A stretch of DNA of 22,093 nt from JAEYZS01 sp031374125 (GTDB taxonomy: Bacteria; Bdellovibrionota; Bdellovibrionia; Bdellovibrionales; JAEYZS01). A model generated the notes under the pieces. The model was not told the DNA's origin. It saw only the letters and a list, made by a program, of their open reading frames with translations, and searched no databases. This document shows, piece by piece, positions 15,173 through 22,093 of the stretch (position 1 is the first letter of the stretch; each line of letters starts with the position of its first letter). Both the position numbers and the translations under genes were made by a program. The stretch covers positions 1 through 22,093 of the forward strand of contig JANMFM010000268.1 in the NCBI GenBank assembly GCA_031374125.1, in the 5' to 3' direction.

Positions 15173-15637
15173 ATGAATATACAAATGTCACTGCCTCACC
15201 GCCACTCTTTTGGAGGGCGAATGACGGAACGATTAAAGCCCATGTATCTCGATGGTGGGCATTCTTATGTTTATTTTATTTATGGAATGTACTTCTGTTT
15301 TAACGTTGTCACCAGAACTTCCAAACACCCTGAAGCGGTATTGATTCGCGCGCTAGAGCCGCTTGAAAATATCGAACTTATGAAGTCCTTCAGGGGCAAA
15401 GATGGCCTCAAACAACTCACTACTAGTCCAGGAAAACTCGCGCAGGCTTTAAATATCACCAAGGATTTAAATGGACTTTCTCTCACCGACAATCAAATCT
15501 TCATCGAAGATCACTCTAAAATAACCCTTTCTAAAATCGTTATGAAACCGCGTATAGGCATAGACTACGCTGGAGAAGCAAAAGATTGGCCCCTCAGATA
15601 CTATATAAAAGATAGTCAGTTTATTTCAAAAAAGTAG
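15173..15637 (+). CDS. Alkyladenine DNA glycosylase (AAG/MPG family), lacking the catalytic N-terminal segment; probable pseudogene
   Basis: A 154-residue frame matching the C-terminal three quarters of 3-methyladenine DNA glycosylase (AAG), which removes alkylated bases. From residue 11, HSFGGRMTERLKPMYLDGGHSYVYFIYGMYFCFNVV and then AVLIRALEPLE follow the human and bacterial AAG sequences closely, keeping the equivalents of human His136, Tyr162 and Arg182. The preceding block with the catalytic Glu and Tyr (ETEAY, human Glu125 and Tyr127) is missing. In its place are ten unrelated residues, an in-frame stop lies at 15140, and no ETEAY coding appears upstream in any frame. No ribosome site precedes the ATG, and family length is usually about 190-210. 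It is probably inactive. Confidence 0.7.
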   Translation: MNIQMSLPHRHSFGGRMTERLKPMYLDGGHSYVYFIYGMYFCFNVVTRTSKHPEAVLIRALEPLENIELMKSFRGKDGLKQLTTSPGKLAQALNITKDLNGLSLTDNQIFIEDHSKITLSKIVMKPRIGIDYAGEAKDWPLRYYIKDSQFISKK

Positions 15638-15758
15638 GCTCGTCTCGATCTGAGACTAGAATATTGTCCCATGACGATTCCCCTATGAAAATCCCTCTAT
15701 ATTTCACTCTTTCAATGTTAAAATAATAATATATTTAGAGAGATCAAAAGGGAGATTT

Positions 15759-16085
15759 ATGAACCTGCAATTTGAATATTTTGATTTTATACCACGTAAA
15801 GAATTCGAGGAAAAAGCCAACGAAGTTCTTAACGACTTAAAAGGTCAAATTCCATTCGATTGCGAATGCGAAGCTCGCTGTACTTATTTTGCTAATAAAT
15901 TCTTCTTCCAAATTATTTTTAAAACAGACGATGTGATCTTGAGTGCTCAATCTATTCTCGATCCAAAAAGAGAAAACACCGCTCAAAGAGGCTGGCAAGT
16001 AAAAGCCATCGACAACATGTCCAATCTACTTCGCGGCCAACTCAATAAATTCAGAGAACCACTCTCACAATTAAAAGCAGTTTGA
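15759..16085 (+). CDS. Small HPF/RaiA-like protein, first of a tandem pair
   Basis: A 108-residue soluble protein. Read by pattern it runs beta (MNLQFEYFDF), helix (RKEFEEKANEVLNDLKGQ), three strands (FDCECEARCTYF, KFFFQIIFK, VILSAQSILD), then a long helix (VKAIDNMSNLLRGQLNKFREPL). That is the order and rough length of ribosome hibernation factors HPF/RaiA. The strand ending in a small A-x-S segment before the last helix, and the A-I-D-x-M-x-x-L-x-x-Q-L helix, also fit. The assignment comes from fold pattern, not a clear family motif. GGGAG (15750-15754) precedes the ATG. It is related to the next gene: PRKEFEEKA matches PREEFQKKA, and K-x-P followed by the strands aligns throughout. If it binds ribosomes it would act in slow growth or starvation. 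Confidence 0.6.
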   Translation: MNLQFEYFDFIPRKEFEEKANEVLNDLKGQIPFDCECEARCTYFANKFFFQIIFKTDDVILSAQSILDPKRENTAQRGWQVKAIDNMSNLLRGQLNKFREPLSQLKAV

Positions 16086-16260
16086 AAAATCAGGTTAACA
16101 GACACCTTTAGAGACATGAGTATGTAGAAATCACCAAGTTTCTATATCAATTTTATAGATGTTACCACATCTCACATTAGACCTAACTCCTTTCCATATT
16201 TCTGCGATAGTATACGTGTATGCAAGTGAACATATTTTAACAAACGTATGGAGGGGCCTT

Positions 16261-16620
16261 ATGGAATTACACAATCTGAAATTAAATAGAACAATAATCC
16301 CGTTTTCGAAGTTCAAGGTCGATGGCTTTACCCCTCGTGAAGAATTTCAAAAGAAAGCTTATTCAATTCTAGAAGATATCATTGGAAAAATGCCAAGTGA
16401 TGCGACTTTTTCTGCGGAATGCAAAAAAAGATTCGGTAAATACTATTTCAATATAACAGTGAACGGGAGCAATACACATTTTGAAGCCAGTACAACTGCG
16501 GATCCTTCGGAAGAAGATTCTAAAGATCGTAATTGGCTGAACAAGGCGATTGAGGGACTTCATAACTCCATGAACATCCAAATAGATGACTGGTTACAGT
16601 CACGACGCCTAGACTGTTAG
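16261..16620 (+). CDS. Small HPF/RaiA-like protein, second of a tandem pair
   Basis: A 119-residue paralogue of the preceding gene with a slightly longer N-terminus. Matching blocks are TPREEFQKKAYSILEDIIGKMP (helix 1), SAECKKRFGKYYFNITV (strands), HFEASTTADP, and a final helix NWLNKAIEGLHNSMNIQIDDWLQ, giving the same beta-alpha-beta-beta-beta-alpha layout. A strong GGAGG (16250-16254) six bases before the ATG at 16261 sets the start; an open frame further upstream to 16159 lacks such a signal. The 175-nt gap to the first copy has no terminator that I can see, so the two could be one unit or have separate promoters. The two have diverged strongly, so the duplication is old or the second was acquired separately. 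Confidence 0.6.
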   Translation: MELHNLKLNRTIIPFSKFKVDGFTPREEFQKKAYSILEDIIGKMPSDATFSAECKKRFGKYYFNITVNGSNTHFEASTTADPSEEDSKDRNWLNKAIEGLHNSMNIQIDDWLQSRRLDC

Positions 16621-16637
16621 GACTCAATGGCCTGAAG

Positions 16638-16659
16638 ACATCACTTTCATTAGTGATGT
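16638..16659. other. Hairpin between convergent genes
   Basis: An 8-bp perfect stem (ACATCACT / AGTGATGT) with a 6-nt loop lies 18 nt after the second HPF-like gene and 28 nt before the end of the convergent methyltransferase gene. There is no T-run on either side, so it is at best a partial terminator or a message-stabilising end. Confidence 0.35.
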
Positions 16660-16686
16660 AATGAGGAGTGCCTTTGTGAGACAAGC

Positions 16687-17505
16687 TTATTTTTCGGAGA
16701 CGATATAAGCAATCCATGAATCGCACTCCTCTCCTATTTCTGAAGGAGAGAATTCACCGTTGCCTTCGCCCTTAGAGTCATTACCTTCCCAATATACCGT
16801 GCTTTTTTTAAAGCCCACTTCACTCAACAAATCTGTCAGCTCAGCAATCGTCCACATTCGCCAGTCATAATAAAATACTTTTTCAATTTTGGGCTGCCCC
16901 TTAAGCTTGTAATGAATAAAAAATTCGGCTTCGTTCTTTACAGGATTATAATTTATTTGGTCCCAAAAATAAGAAAAATCTTTGAATGGAGTTTCTTCTT
17001 CAATGGCTGCCTGGCACTGTCCACCACCAAAACAATCAATAATAAGAATCCCGTTCTTATTTAAAGTTTTCAGGCAGTTTTCAAAATATTTTTTTAGGAG
17101 CTCCCTCTTCTTAAATAGAAAATACGAAAAATTAAGAGCGGCAATGATATCAGTAGGATGAAGTTTCTTGTCTAAAACATTTTTATTCAAAACTTCGATA
17201 CGAGACTGCTGGTCTGCTGTGAGTTTTGGAAGATAGTTTTTTAGGCCATACTCAATAGGTTCTTTATCCAAATCCACACCTACTGCTGTAAAAGTCTTAT
17301 CTAACTTTACCCATTCACAACATATAGAAAAAGTTCCGCAAAAGTCTTCTCTCAGAGATTTTGGATTTTTCTTTTTTATTTCCTTAAAAGTTTTTAAAAA
17401 GAATTCCGCATCGTTTTTCGGGTTTTGTACCGATTCGATGTAGTAGTGGTATTTATCAAATCCCTTTGGGACGTCTTTAGCTTTATTATCAGCTGCTTTG
17501 CTCAT
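16687..17505 (-). CDS. Class I SAM-dependent methyltransferase
   Basis: A 272-residue cytoplasmic methyltransferase of the Rossmann fold. The SAM-binding motif I region is LREDFCGTFSICCEW (51-65), followed by the acidic end of strand 2, AVGVDLDKEPIEYG (74-87). IIAALNFSYFLFKKRELLKKYFENCLKTLNKNGILIIDCFGG is the motif IV to post-motif region. The motif I glycine loop is unusual (EDFCGTFS instead of D-x-G-x-G-x-G), a form found in a group of uncharacterised bacterial methyltransferases. The substrate is unknown. The start ATG has AAGG four bases before it. It lies 22 nt after the E1-beta gene on the same strand, so it is probably the third gene of that operon. Confidence 0.85.
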   Translation of the reverse strand: MSKAADNKAKDVPKGFDKYHYYIESVQNPKNDAEFFLKTFKEIKKKNPKSLREDFCGTFSICCEWVKLDKTFTAVGVDLDKEPIEYGLKNYLPKLTADQQSRIEVLNKNVLDKKLHPTDIIAALNFSYFLFKKRELLKKYFENCLKTLNKNGILIIDCFGGGQCQAAIEEETPFKDFSYFWDQINYNPVKNEAEFFIHYKLKGQPKIEKVFYYDWRMWTIAELTDLLSEVGFKKSTVYWEGNDSKGEGNGEFSPSEIGEECDSWIAYIVSEK

Positions 17506-17527
17506 GATGCCTTACTGTTTTATTGTT

Positions 17528-18583
17528 TTAAGGAATGTCGTTTAAAACTTCGTTAATTGCCTCGATGATGTCATGCTTATGGGGAACCGAAGCCTCCTCC
17601 AGATTTGGATGAAGTCCAATTCCTGGAAGATTTTTTCCTGCATGAACTTTTGGCCTTGCATAGAGATCGTAGAACAATTCCTGTGAAGCTCTATAAGCCA
17701 AATGCTCACCAAAGTTTGTGACTTCAGTGTCTTCATTCACAAAGATGACTCTTTTTGTTTTCAATATCGAATTTTTAATTGTTTGCCAGTCATAAGGATA
17801 AATCGATCTTAAATCAATCACTTCTAAAGACTTACCTTGCTCTTGCATTTCGATGGCAATCTCTTCGCAAATCAAAAGCGGTCTTCCGTAACTCACTACT
17901 GTGAGGTCCGTTCCTTCTTTGACGATTTTCGCTTTTCCAATTTCAATTTTATGATGTTTGAGATCTGGCCATTTTGCTTTCCACTTTGTACGATCTCCGA
18001 GTGGCGCATCGATCATGGCCTTCAATTCTGTTTCGCTCTCTGGTTCACCCGGAATTAATTCTTTCCCCTTAACTCTTAAAAGAGCTTTTGGTTTTAAGAA
18101 CATCACCGGATTTGGATCTTCGATTGCAGCCAACAATAATCCATAAGCATCCAGCGGTGTCGAAGGCATTACAATCTTCCAACCTGGAAGTCTTGAAGCC
18201 CAAGCATCAAAGCTATGGCTATGGTAGAGTGATCCTCTGATCCCTGCTCCAGTTGGAGTCATCAAGACTAACGGCAAAGTCACTTTGCCGTTGGATGCCC
18301 AATTCATATTTCCAACCAATTTCAAAAGATCGATAGTATTAAAGATGTAATCAACGAATTGAATCTCAGCTACACATCTTTCGCCAGTCATTGCGATCCC
18401 TGTCGCCATACCCACGATTCCTCTTTCATCCAAAGGAGTATTCCAAGTTGTTTTCAAACCCTGAGTTGCCGTAAAAACTCCACCGAGAGGCATCCCAACA
18501 TCTTGGCCAAAAATATCTTTTACTTCGAGATTTGTTTCTGCGTAGTGAAGTGCCATTCTGATTGCTTGAGCCATATTTGCCAT
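17528..18583 (-). CDS. 2-oxoacid dehydrogenase E1 component, beta subunit
   Basis: A 351-residue partner of the alpha subunit in a thiamine diphosphate-dependent E1 enzyme (pyruvate or branched-chain 2-oxoacid type). Family blocks are DIFGQDVGMPLGGVFTATQGL (23-43), NTPLDERGIVGMATGIAMTGERCVAEIQFVDY (48-79, with the cofactor-activating Glu in PLDE), HSHSFDAWASRLPGWKIVMPSTP, and the C-terminal transketolase domain from TVVSYG to EVIDLRSIYPYD. It is about 25 residues longer than usual because of an insertion around GEPESETELKAMIDAPLGDRTKWKAKWPDL. The start is the ATG at 18583, which shares its A with the alpha subunit stop codon (TAATG) and has GGAGA upstream. Translation is therefore coupled. 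The exact oxoacid cannot be decided. Confidence 0.9.
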   Translation of the reverse strand: MANMAQAIRMALHYAETNLEVKDIFGQDVGMPLGGVFTATQGLKTTWNTPLDERGIVGMATGIAMTGERCVAEIQFVDYIFNTIDLLKLVGNMNWASNGKVTLPLVLMTPTGAGIRGSLYHSHSFDAWASRLPGWKIVMPSTPLDAYGLLLAAIEDPNPVMFLKPKALLRVKGKELIPGEPESETELKAMIDAPLGDRTKWKAKWPDLKHHKIEIGKAKIVKEGTDLTVVSYGRPLLICEEIAIEMQEQGKSLEVIDLRSIYPYDWQTIKNSILKTKRVIFVNEDTEVTNFGEHLAYRASQELFYDLYARPKVHAGKNLPGIGLHPNLEEASVPHKHDIIEAINEVLNDIP

Positions 18584-19599
18584 TAGAATTTTCTCCAATC
18601 CGCATTTTCGTTATTTACGAAAACATGATCCCAGATGGTATCGGCGCTTGGACCAACTTCAAGTCTCACGATTTCTAAATCACGCTTTGATTCTTCATCG
18701 TAGTCAAAATACATTTTTTTGATTTGCGCTTCCGTGATTAAGCCATGCTTTAGAAGTTTTGCTTCTGTGATTTTTAATGGATCTTCTTCGTTGCTCACGT
18801 AGCTTGCGCCCGAAGCTGAAGAATGTCCGTACAGTCGAGATACAAAAATCTCTACCAATGCAGGTTTTCTTTCTTTTCTGACATAATCCATTTCTTCTTT
18901 GAGTCGGATGTAAGCTTCTTCCGGATCGTTTCCGTAAATAGTTGAAGATCTAATTCCAAAAGCTCTTCCACGATCACAAATGTTTTTTTCTCCGTGCTGA
19001 GAATCATAATCCGTCGAAATTCCCCACTTGTTGTTTTGCACAGTCATAAGCATTGGAAGCTCTCGCCCTGGACGCGATGACCATACAAGTGCCGATGCGA
19101 AATCACCTTCTGCCGTTCCAGCATCACCGCCAGAAACCACCGTAATGCTCTTTGTATTACTTCTTTTTTGAACCCATGCCGTACCGAGTGCTTGAGAGTA
19201 CTGAACTTCAATAGGCGACGTAATAGGCGCAATATTCCACTGCGGATAGCAGTAGTGACCAGAGAAATTTCTTCCACCCGTTGATGGATCTGTAGCTCTG
19301 TTCATGATGAGTCGGATTGAATCAATCATCGGCATGCCCATGGCAATCAATGTTGGAGTTGCTCTGTAGTGCAAATGAAACCAATCGTGCTTGATGCCTT
19401 GGCCTTTATTTGCAAGAAGTCCGAGGGGAACACCCATCGCTTCTTCGCCAGGTCCACCAATCCAAAAGAATGCCTCACCCATTTTATAAATACGAATGAG
19501 TCGTTCTTCTAAGATACGAGTTTTAACCATTAAATTATGTATATTGAGAAGAAGCTCCTTAGGTAGTAAGAGCTTCTCATTCATCGCTTTTTTGCCCAT
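18583..19599 (-). CDS. 2-oxoacid dehydrogenase E1 component, alpha subunit
   Basis: A 338-residue subunit that binds thiamine diphosphate and decarboxylates a 2-oxoacid before passing the acyl group to an E2 lipoyl arm. The cofactor motif runs from GGDAGTAEGDFASAL (157-171) to NNKWGIST (189-196), with Ala at the third position of the usual G-D-G. HYRATPTLIAMGM and ASYVSNEEDP are further family blocks; the wording (AEGDF, VQNNKWGIS) is closer to the branched-chain than to the pyruvate enzymes. Start choices are ATG at 19599 or 19584; neither has a ribosome site, because the leader is taken up by the large inverted repeat ending 13 nt upstream. No E2 or E3 gene follows. Confidence 0.9.
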   Translation of the reverse strand: MGKKAMNEKLLLPKELLLNIHNLMVKTRILEERLIRIYKMGEAFFWIGGPGEEAMGVPLGLLANKGQGIKHDWFHLHYRATPTLIAMGMPMIDSIRLIMNRATDPSTGGRNFSGHYCYPQWNIAPITSPIEVQYSQALGTAWVQKRSNTKSITVVSGGDAGTAEGDFASALVWSSRPGRELPMLMTVQNNKWGISTDYDSQHGEKNICDRGRAFGIRSSTIYGNDPEEAYIRLKEEMDYVRKERKPALVEIFVSRLYGHSSASGASYVSNEEDPLKITEAKLLKHGLITEAQIKKMYFDYDEESKRDLEIVRLEVGPSADTIWDHVFVNNENADWRKF

Positions 19600-19611
19600 A
19601 CGCTAGAACAT

Positions 19612-19686
19612 AAAGGTGAGCCGCACCTTTTGTAAAGTTTTGCGTCATTCTAACGCAAAAATTTATAAAAGGTGCGGCTCACCTTT
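19612..19686. repeat. Compound inverted repeat with self-complementary arms
   Basis: Arms at 19612-19631 and 19667-19686 are perfect 20-bp complements. The pairing continues inward through a G-T pair, four A-T pairs, one mismatch, and an 8-bp inner stem (TTTTGCGT 19638-19645 with ACGCAAAA 19653-19660) closed by a 7-nt loop. Each arm is also a hairpin by itself: AAAGGTG-AGCCG-CACCTTT on the left and AAAGGTG-CGGCT-CACCTTT on the right. The element fills nearly all of the 90 nt between the prc stop and the E1-alpha start. Read from prc, the first small hairpin is followed by a T-rich stretch, as in a terminator. It may be a terminator, an attenuator-like switch or a copy of a dispersed REP-like element. 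Confidence 0.85.
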
Positions 19687-19689
19687 TTT

Positions 19690-21861
19690 TCAGTTTGTGT
19701 TGGCTTCTGAACTGCCTTTTTTCTGAGCAACAACGCTTTGAGGACCTACCAGTTGTAGATAGTCCGTCACGATGCTTACTGATTCTGTGATGTCTGGGCG
19801 TTTTAAATATTCTTCAAGACGCTTTTTCGCATCAGCTTTCTTAGATTTTTTCTCTTTTTCTTCAGCTTTCTTTTCTTTGTCATTTAAGATTTCTGACAGA
19901 GTTACAAGCTTACCTTTCTTCTGAAGCTTTGCTAATTCTTCTGAGATTTTTTTGAACTCAGTATTCTTAGCAACACGTTCTTCAGATTTTTTCTTCAATT
20001 CAGTAACAACCTTAGCGTCCACTTTCGCCCAAGCACCTTCACCTTTTTCAACGTAAGCGTCTTCAGAAGTGAATTGCGGAATTGCTTTAGGAGAAAGTGA
20101 ATAATCCAAACTCTTTTCACCGATTTCATCTAAAGCAAAAGCACTTGGTAAAGTGATATCGCCATCCACACCACCGTGCTGCGTAGACTTACCCCCTGGA
20201 ACAAAGAACATTCCAACTGTTACTTTATAAGCGCCTAAGTTTTTAGGAAGCGGAAGTACCGTTTGTACAGAGCCCTTACCGAAGGTGTGATCGCCACCAA
20301 CTATAACCGCTCTACCGTAATCTTTTAATGCTCCAGCCAAAATTTCAGAAGCTGATGCGCTCAATCTGCTAGTTAAAACCACAAGTGGACCAGAGTAATT
20401 CACTTCAGGATCTTGATCTGCGAGAACTTCAATTGTTGAAGATTTAGCTCCTTGAGTTTTTACAATGTTACCAGTCTTAATGAATAACCCGGTTAACTTC
20501 ACCGCGTCCTCTAAAGATCCGCCACCGTTTTGAGAAAGATCAAGAACAAGTCCATCGATCTTTTCTTTTTGTGCTTCTTTTAAAAGTCTCTTCATATCTC
20601 TGTAGCAAGATCTGCCATTTGCATTCTTAGAATCATAGTAGAACGACGGAAGATTCAAGATACCAATTTTATATTTCTTTCCATTCACTTCTTTTGTTTG
20701 GTAAGAGATTTGAGCAGCCTCATCTTCAAGATTAATTTTTGATCTTGTGAGAGTCACTTTCATGCTCTTCATTCCATCAGCTGTTTTTCTTAAAACTGAA
20801 AGCGTAACCGTTGTTCCTTTTTTACCACGAATAAGTTTAACAACGTCTTTGAGTGGCATATCAACAACAGGCTCCATCTTCTCGCCTTTACCTTGTCCAA
20901 CCGCAATGATCTTATCTTGGCTTTCAAGTTCTGCTGAAGCAGCAGCTGCACCACCAGGGATCAATTGCTCGATCACAGTATATCCATCTTGCGATGAAAG
21001 TGTCGCGCCGATACCTTCCAAAGAAAGATTCATATGGATATTGAAATCCTCCAAATCATCCGCAGACAAATAGCTCGAGTGTGGATCCATAGATCTTGCA
21101 AAAGAATCTAAAAGCGAAGCATATGTATCCGCATCCGCTTGCTCTCTTAATTTCTTAGAAGTTCTATCGTATCTTCTCTCAACCCAACCTTTTGCTTCAT
21201 CTTCTTTCATGTCTGTAGAAACAAAATTTGCAACTTGGAATTGAATGTATCTTTTTTGAAAGTCTTCCAATTCAGTTTTATTTTTAGGATATTCTCTTTT
21301 TTGAGCATCCATTTGCAAAGTCATCTTAGGATCCAATTTAAATTCTTTTCCTAAGTATTTTTTCGAAAAGTCACTGCTCTCTGCCACTCTTTGCGTGTAG
21401 AGAATTTGAACTTTATCAAGAGGTGAACAATCTTGCTTTGCAAGCCACTTCTCCATACCGCTCAAATCTTTTTTCATCTTGTCCACATCGCTAGCCAATA
21501 AGTAACCTTTTAATGGATCTAATGATTTGATGTATTGATCAATTGTTCTATCTTCAACTTCTTTAGTGAATTGATTGTAGAGCATGTGCTGTCTGAGCAT
21601 CGCACCCATAATCAAGTAGATATATCTGCAAGATAAATCACTCTTAGAAATTTTCTTTGTTACGACTTCTGAAGAAACAGGAGTTTTGATTAAGTCCTTC
21701 GACTTTTCCATTGATTTTTCTGTTGGATGATTTGGATCCACTTTTTGTGCGACATCAGCTTTCCGAACTTCATTCTGTGCTGCACTTTGAGCGTTTACAA
21801 TTCCTGCAGTCGAGAGAACACTAACGATGAGAACCACTAACCACATCTTTGCGAATTTCAT
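19690..21861 (-). CDS. prc: Carboxy-terminal processing protease (tail-specific protease), S41 family
   Basis: A 723-residue periplasmic serine protease of the Prc/Tsp type, which degrades or trims proteins from the C-terminus and shapes cell-wall hydrolase levels. In order it has a signal peptide (cleavage near VNA, residue 24), a helical N-terminal domain (about 75-265), a PDZ domain (about 275-375, ISLEGIGATL-like opening and LIPGGAAAAS), and the protease core. The Ser-Lys dyad is S503 in LSASASEIL and K529 in FGKGSVQ. It also has a lysine- and glutamate-rich helical tail (about 630-700) like the C-terminal domain of E. coli Tsp, which has 682 residues. AGGAG (21867-21871) sets the start. 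The leader carries a hairpin at 21880-21910. It precedes the large inverted repeat. Confidence 0.93.
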   Translation of the reverse strand: MKFAKMWLVVLIVSVLSTAGIVNAQSAAQNEVRKADVAQKVDPNHPTEKSMEKSKDLIKTPVSSEVVTKKISKSDLSCRYIYLIMGAMLRQHMLYNQFTKEVEDRTIDQYIKSLDPLKGYLLASDVDKMKKDLSGMEKWLAKQDCSPLDKVQILYTQRVAESSDFSKKYLGKEFKLDPKMTLQMDAQKREYPKNKTELEDFQKRYIQFQVANFVSTDMKEDEAKGWVERRYDRTSKKLREQADADTYASLLDSFARSMDPHSSYLSADDLEDFNIHMNLSLEGIGATLSSQDGYTVIEQLIPGGAAAASAELESQDKIIAVGQGKGEKMEPVVDMPLKDVVKLIRGKKGTTVTLSVLRKTADGMKSMKVTLTRSKINLEDEAAQISYQTKEVNGKKYKIGILNLPSFYYDSKNANGRSCYRDMKRLLKEAQKEKIDGLVLDLSQNGGGSLEDAVKLTGLFIKTGNIVKTQGAKSSTIEVLADQDPEVNYSGPLVVLTSRLSASASEILAGALKDYGRAVIVGGDHTFGKGSVQTVLPLPKNLGAYKVTVGMFFVPGGKSTQHGGVDGDITLPSAFALDEIGEKSLDYSLSPKAIPQFTSEDAYVEKGEGAWAKVDAKVVTELKKKSEERVAKNTEFKKISEELAKLQKKGKLVTLSEILNDKEKKAEEKEKKSKKADAKKRLEEYLKRPDITESVSIVTDYLQLVGPQSVVAQKKGSSEANTN

Positions 21862-21879
21862 TTAGACTCCTATTTATAT

Positions 21880-21910
21880 CTTTAGTGTCGGATACCTTCC
21901 ACACCTAAAG
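21880..21910 (-). other. Hairpin in the prc leader
   Basis: CTTTAG (21880-21885) pairs with CTAAAG (21905-21910), and three more pairs follow after a bulged C. It lies about ten bases upstream of the prc ribosome site. It could be a leader structure; no known riboswitch pattern is seen. Confidence 0.3.
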
Positions 21911-22048
21911 ATTACCGGCAAGAATTGCCAGCAGCTTCGATTACCCAATATTCATCGGTATACGATCAGATAAGTATATGATTTTGGAGTTAAAAATGTA
22001 ACTAAAGAACAAAATGTTAATATTTTTTATCTAAACATCTTGGTCAGA

Positions 22049-22062
22049 ATTGAATATTCAAT
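22049..22062. other. Perfect 14-bp palindrome upstream of prc
   Basis: ATTGAATATTCAAT reads the same on both strands. It lies about 190 nt upstream of the prc start in a region with no clear gene, so it may be a protein-binding site. In A/T-rich DNA this could also arise by chance. Confidence 0.25.
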
Positions 22063-22093
22063 ATAACGCATGTGCGACACAGAAAGGTGCAGG

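Noticed and set aside
15642..15656. Small hairpin GTCTC-GATCT-GAGAC after the glycosylase remnant
   Set aside because: A 5-bp stem without a T-run is not enough for a terminator and is expected by chance.
14067..16620. Possible genomic island (toxin-antitoxin pair, glycosylase remnant, small paralogues)
   Set aside because: No integrase, tRNA gene, direct repeats or clear composition change marks an edge, so an island cannot be supported.
22027..22093. Minus-strand frame of 21 codons open to the right edge, ending in TAA at 22027
   Set aside because: It could be the C-terminus of a gene beyond the window, but it is too short to judge and other frames in this region are also short and open by chance.
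22080..22093. AAAGGTGC near the right edge resembling the arm of the 19612-19686 repeat
   Set aside because: Only eight bases match and the next bases differ, which is not enough to call a second copy.

Overview
The window looks like a chromosomal stretch from an A/T-rich, Gram-negative bacterium, most likely a member of Bdellovibrionota (Bdellovibrio, Pseudobdellovibrio or a relative). This placement is inference. It rests on an elongation factor G of the mitochondrial/spirochaete-planctomycete-deltaproteobacterial type, a periplasmic-type tail-specific protease, several small secreted proteins of no known family, an AgmX/TonB-like tail domain of the kind common in Myxococcota and Bdellovibrionota, and an Aat transferase. 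No rRNA, tRNA, CRISPR array, insertion sequence or prophage gene was seen. No gap between genes exceeds about 235 bases.

Left part (1-5411). A winged-helix regulator runs off the left edge and has a near-perfect 32-bp palindrome just upstream, probably its own operator. Next on the minus strand are a DUF2834 membrane protein and a GNAT acetyltransferase. A plus-strand run then carries a histidine phosphatase, a 2-oxoglutarate/Fe(II) oxygenase with an unexpected AgmX/TonB-like C-terminal domain, and galE. It meets a minus-strand MFS transporter 7 nt downstream of galE.

Middle (5461-11516). An overlapping minus-strand pair encodes an SrkA-type stress kinase and a radical SAM/SPASM protein. Divergent from it are a secreted trypsin-like protease and a secreted protein of unknown family. 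Convergent with these is a recQ-aat pair separated by 2 nt; the RecQ is a short form ending at its zinc-binding cysteines.

Right part (11737-22093). The EF-G gene stands alone, outside any str operon, and ends in a clear intrinsic terminator. A higBA toxin-antitoxin module follows, with repeated AAGGTATA half-sites running into the higB leader. Then come a small secreted protein, an alkyladenine DNA glycosylase that has lost the N-terminal segment holding the catalytic glutamate, and two tandem paralogous small proteins with a predicted HPF/RaiA-like layout. On the minus strand, prc (tail-specific protease) is followed by a 75-nt compound inverted repeat, then genes for the E1-alpha and E1-beta subunits of a 2-oxoacid dehydrogenase (TAATG overlap), then a SAM-dependent methyltransferase. 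No E2 or E3 gene is nearby.

The least ordinary signals are the compound inverted repeat at 19612-19686, the oxygenase-AgmX fusion, the tandem HPF-like pair, the catalytically incomplete glycosylase and the mitochondrial-type EF-G. I did not find a coherent new multi-gene system such as a defence island.
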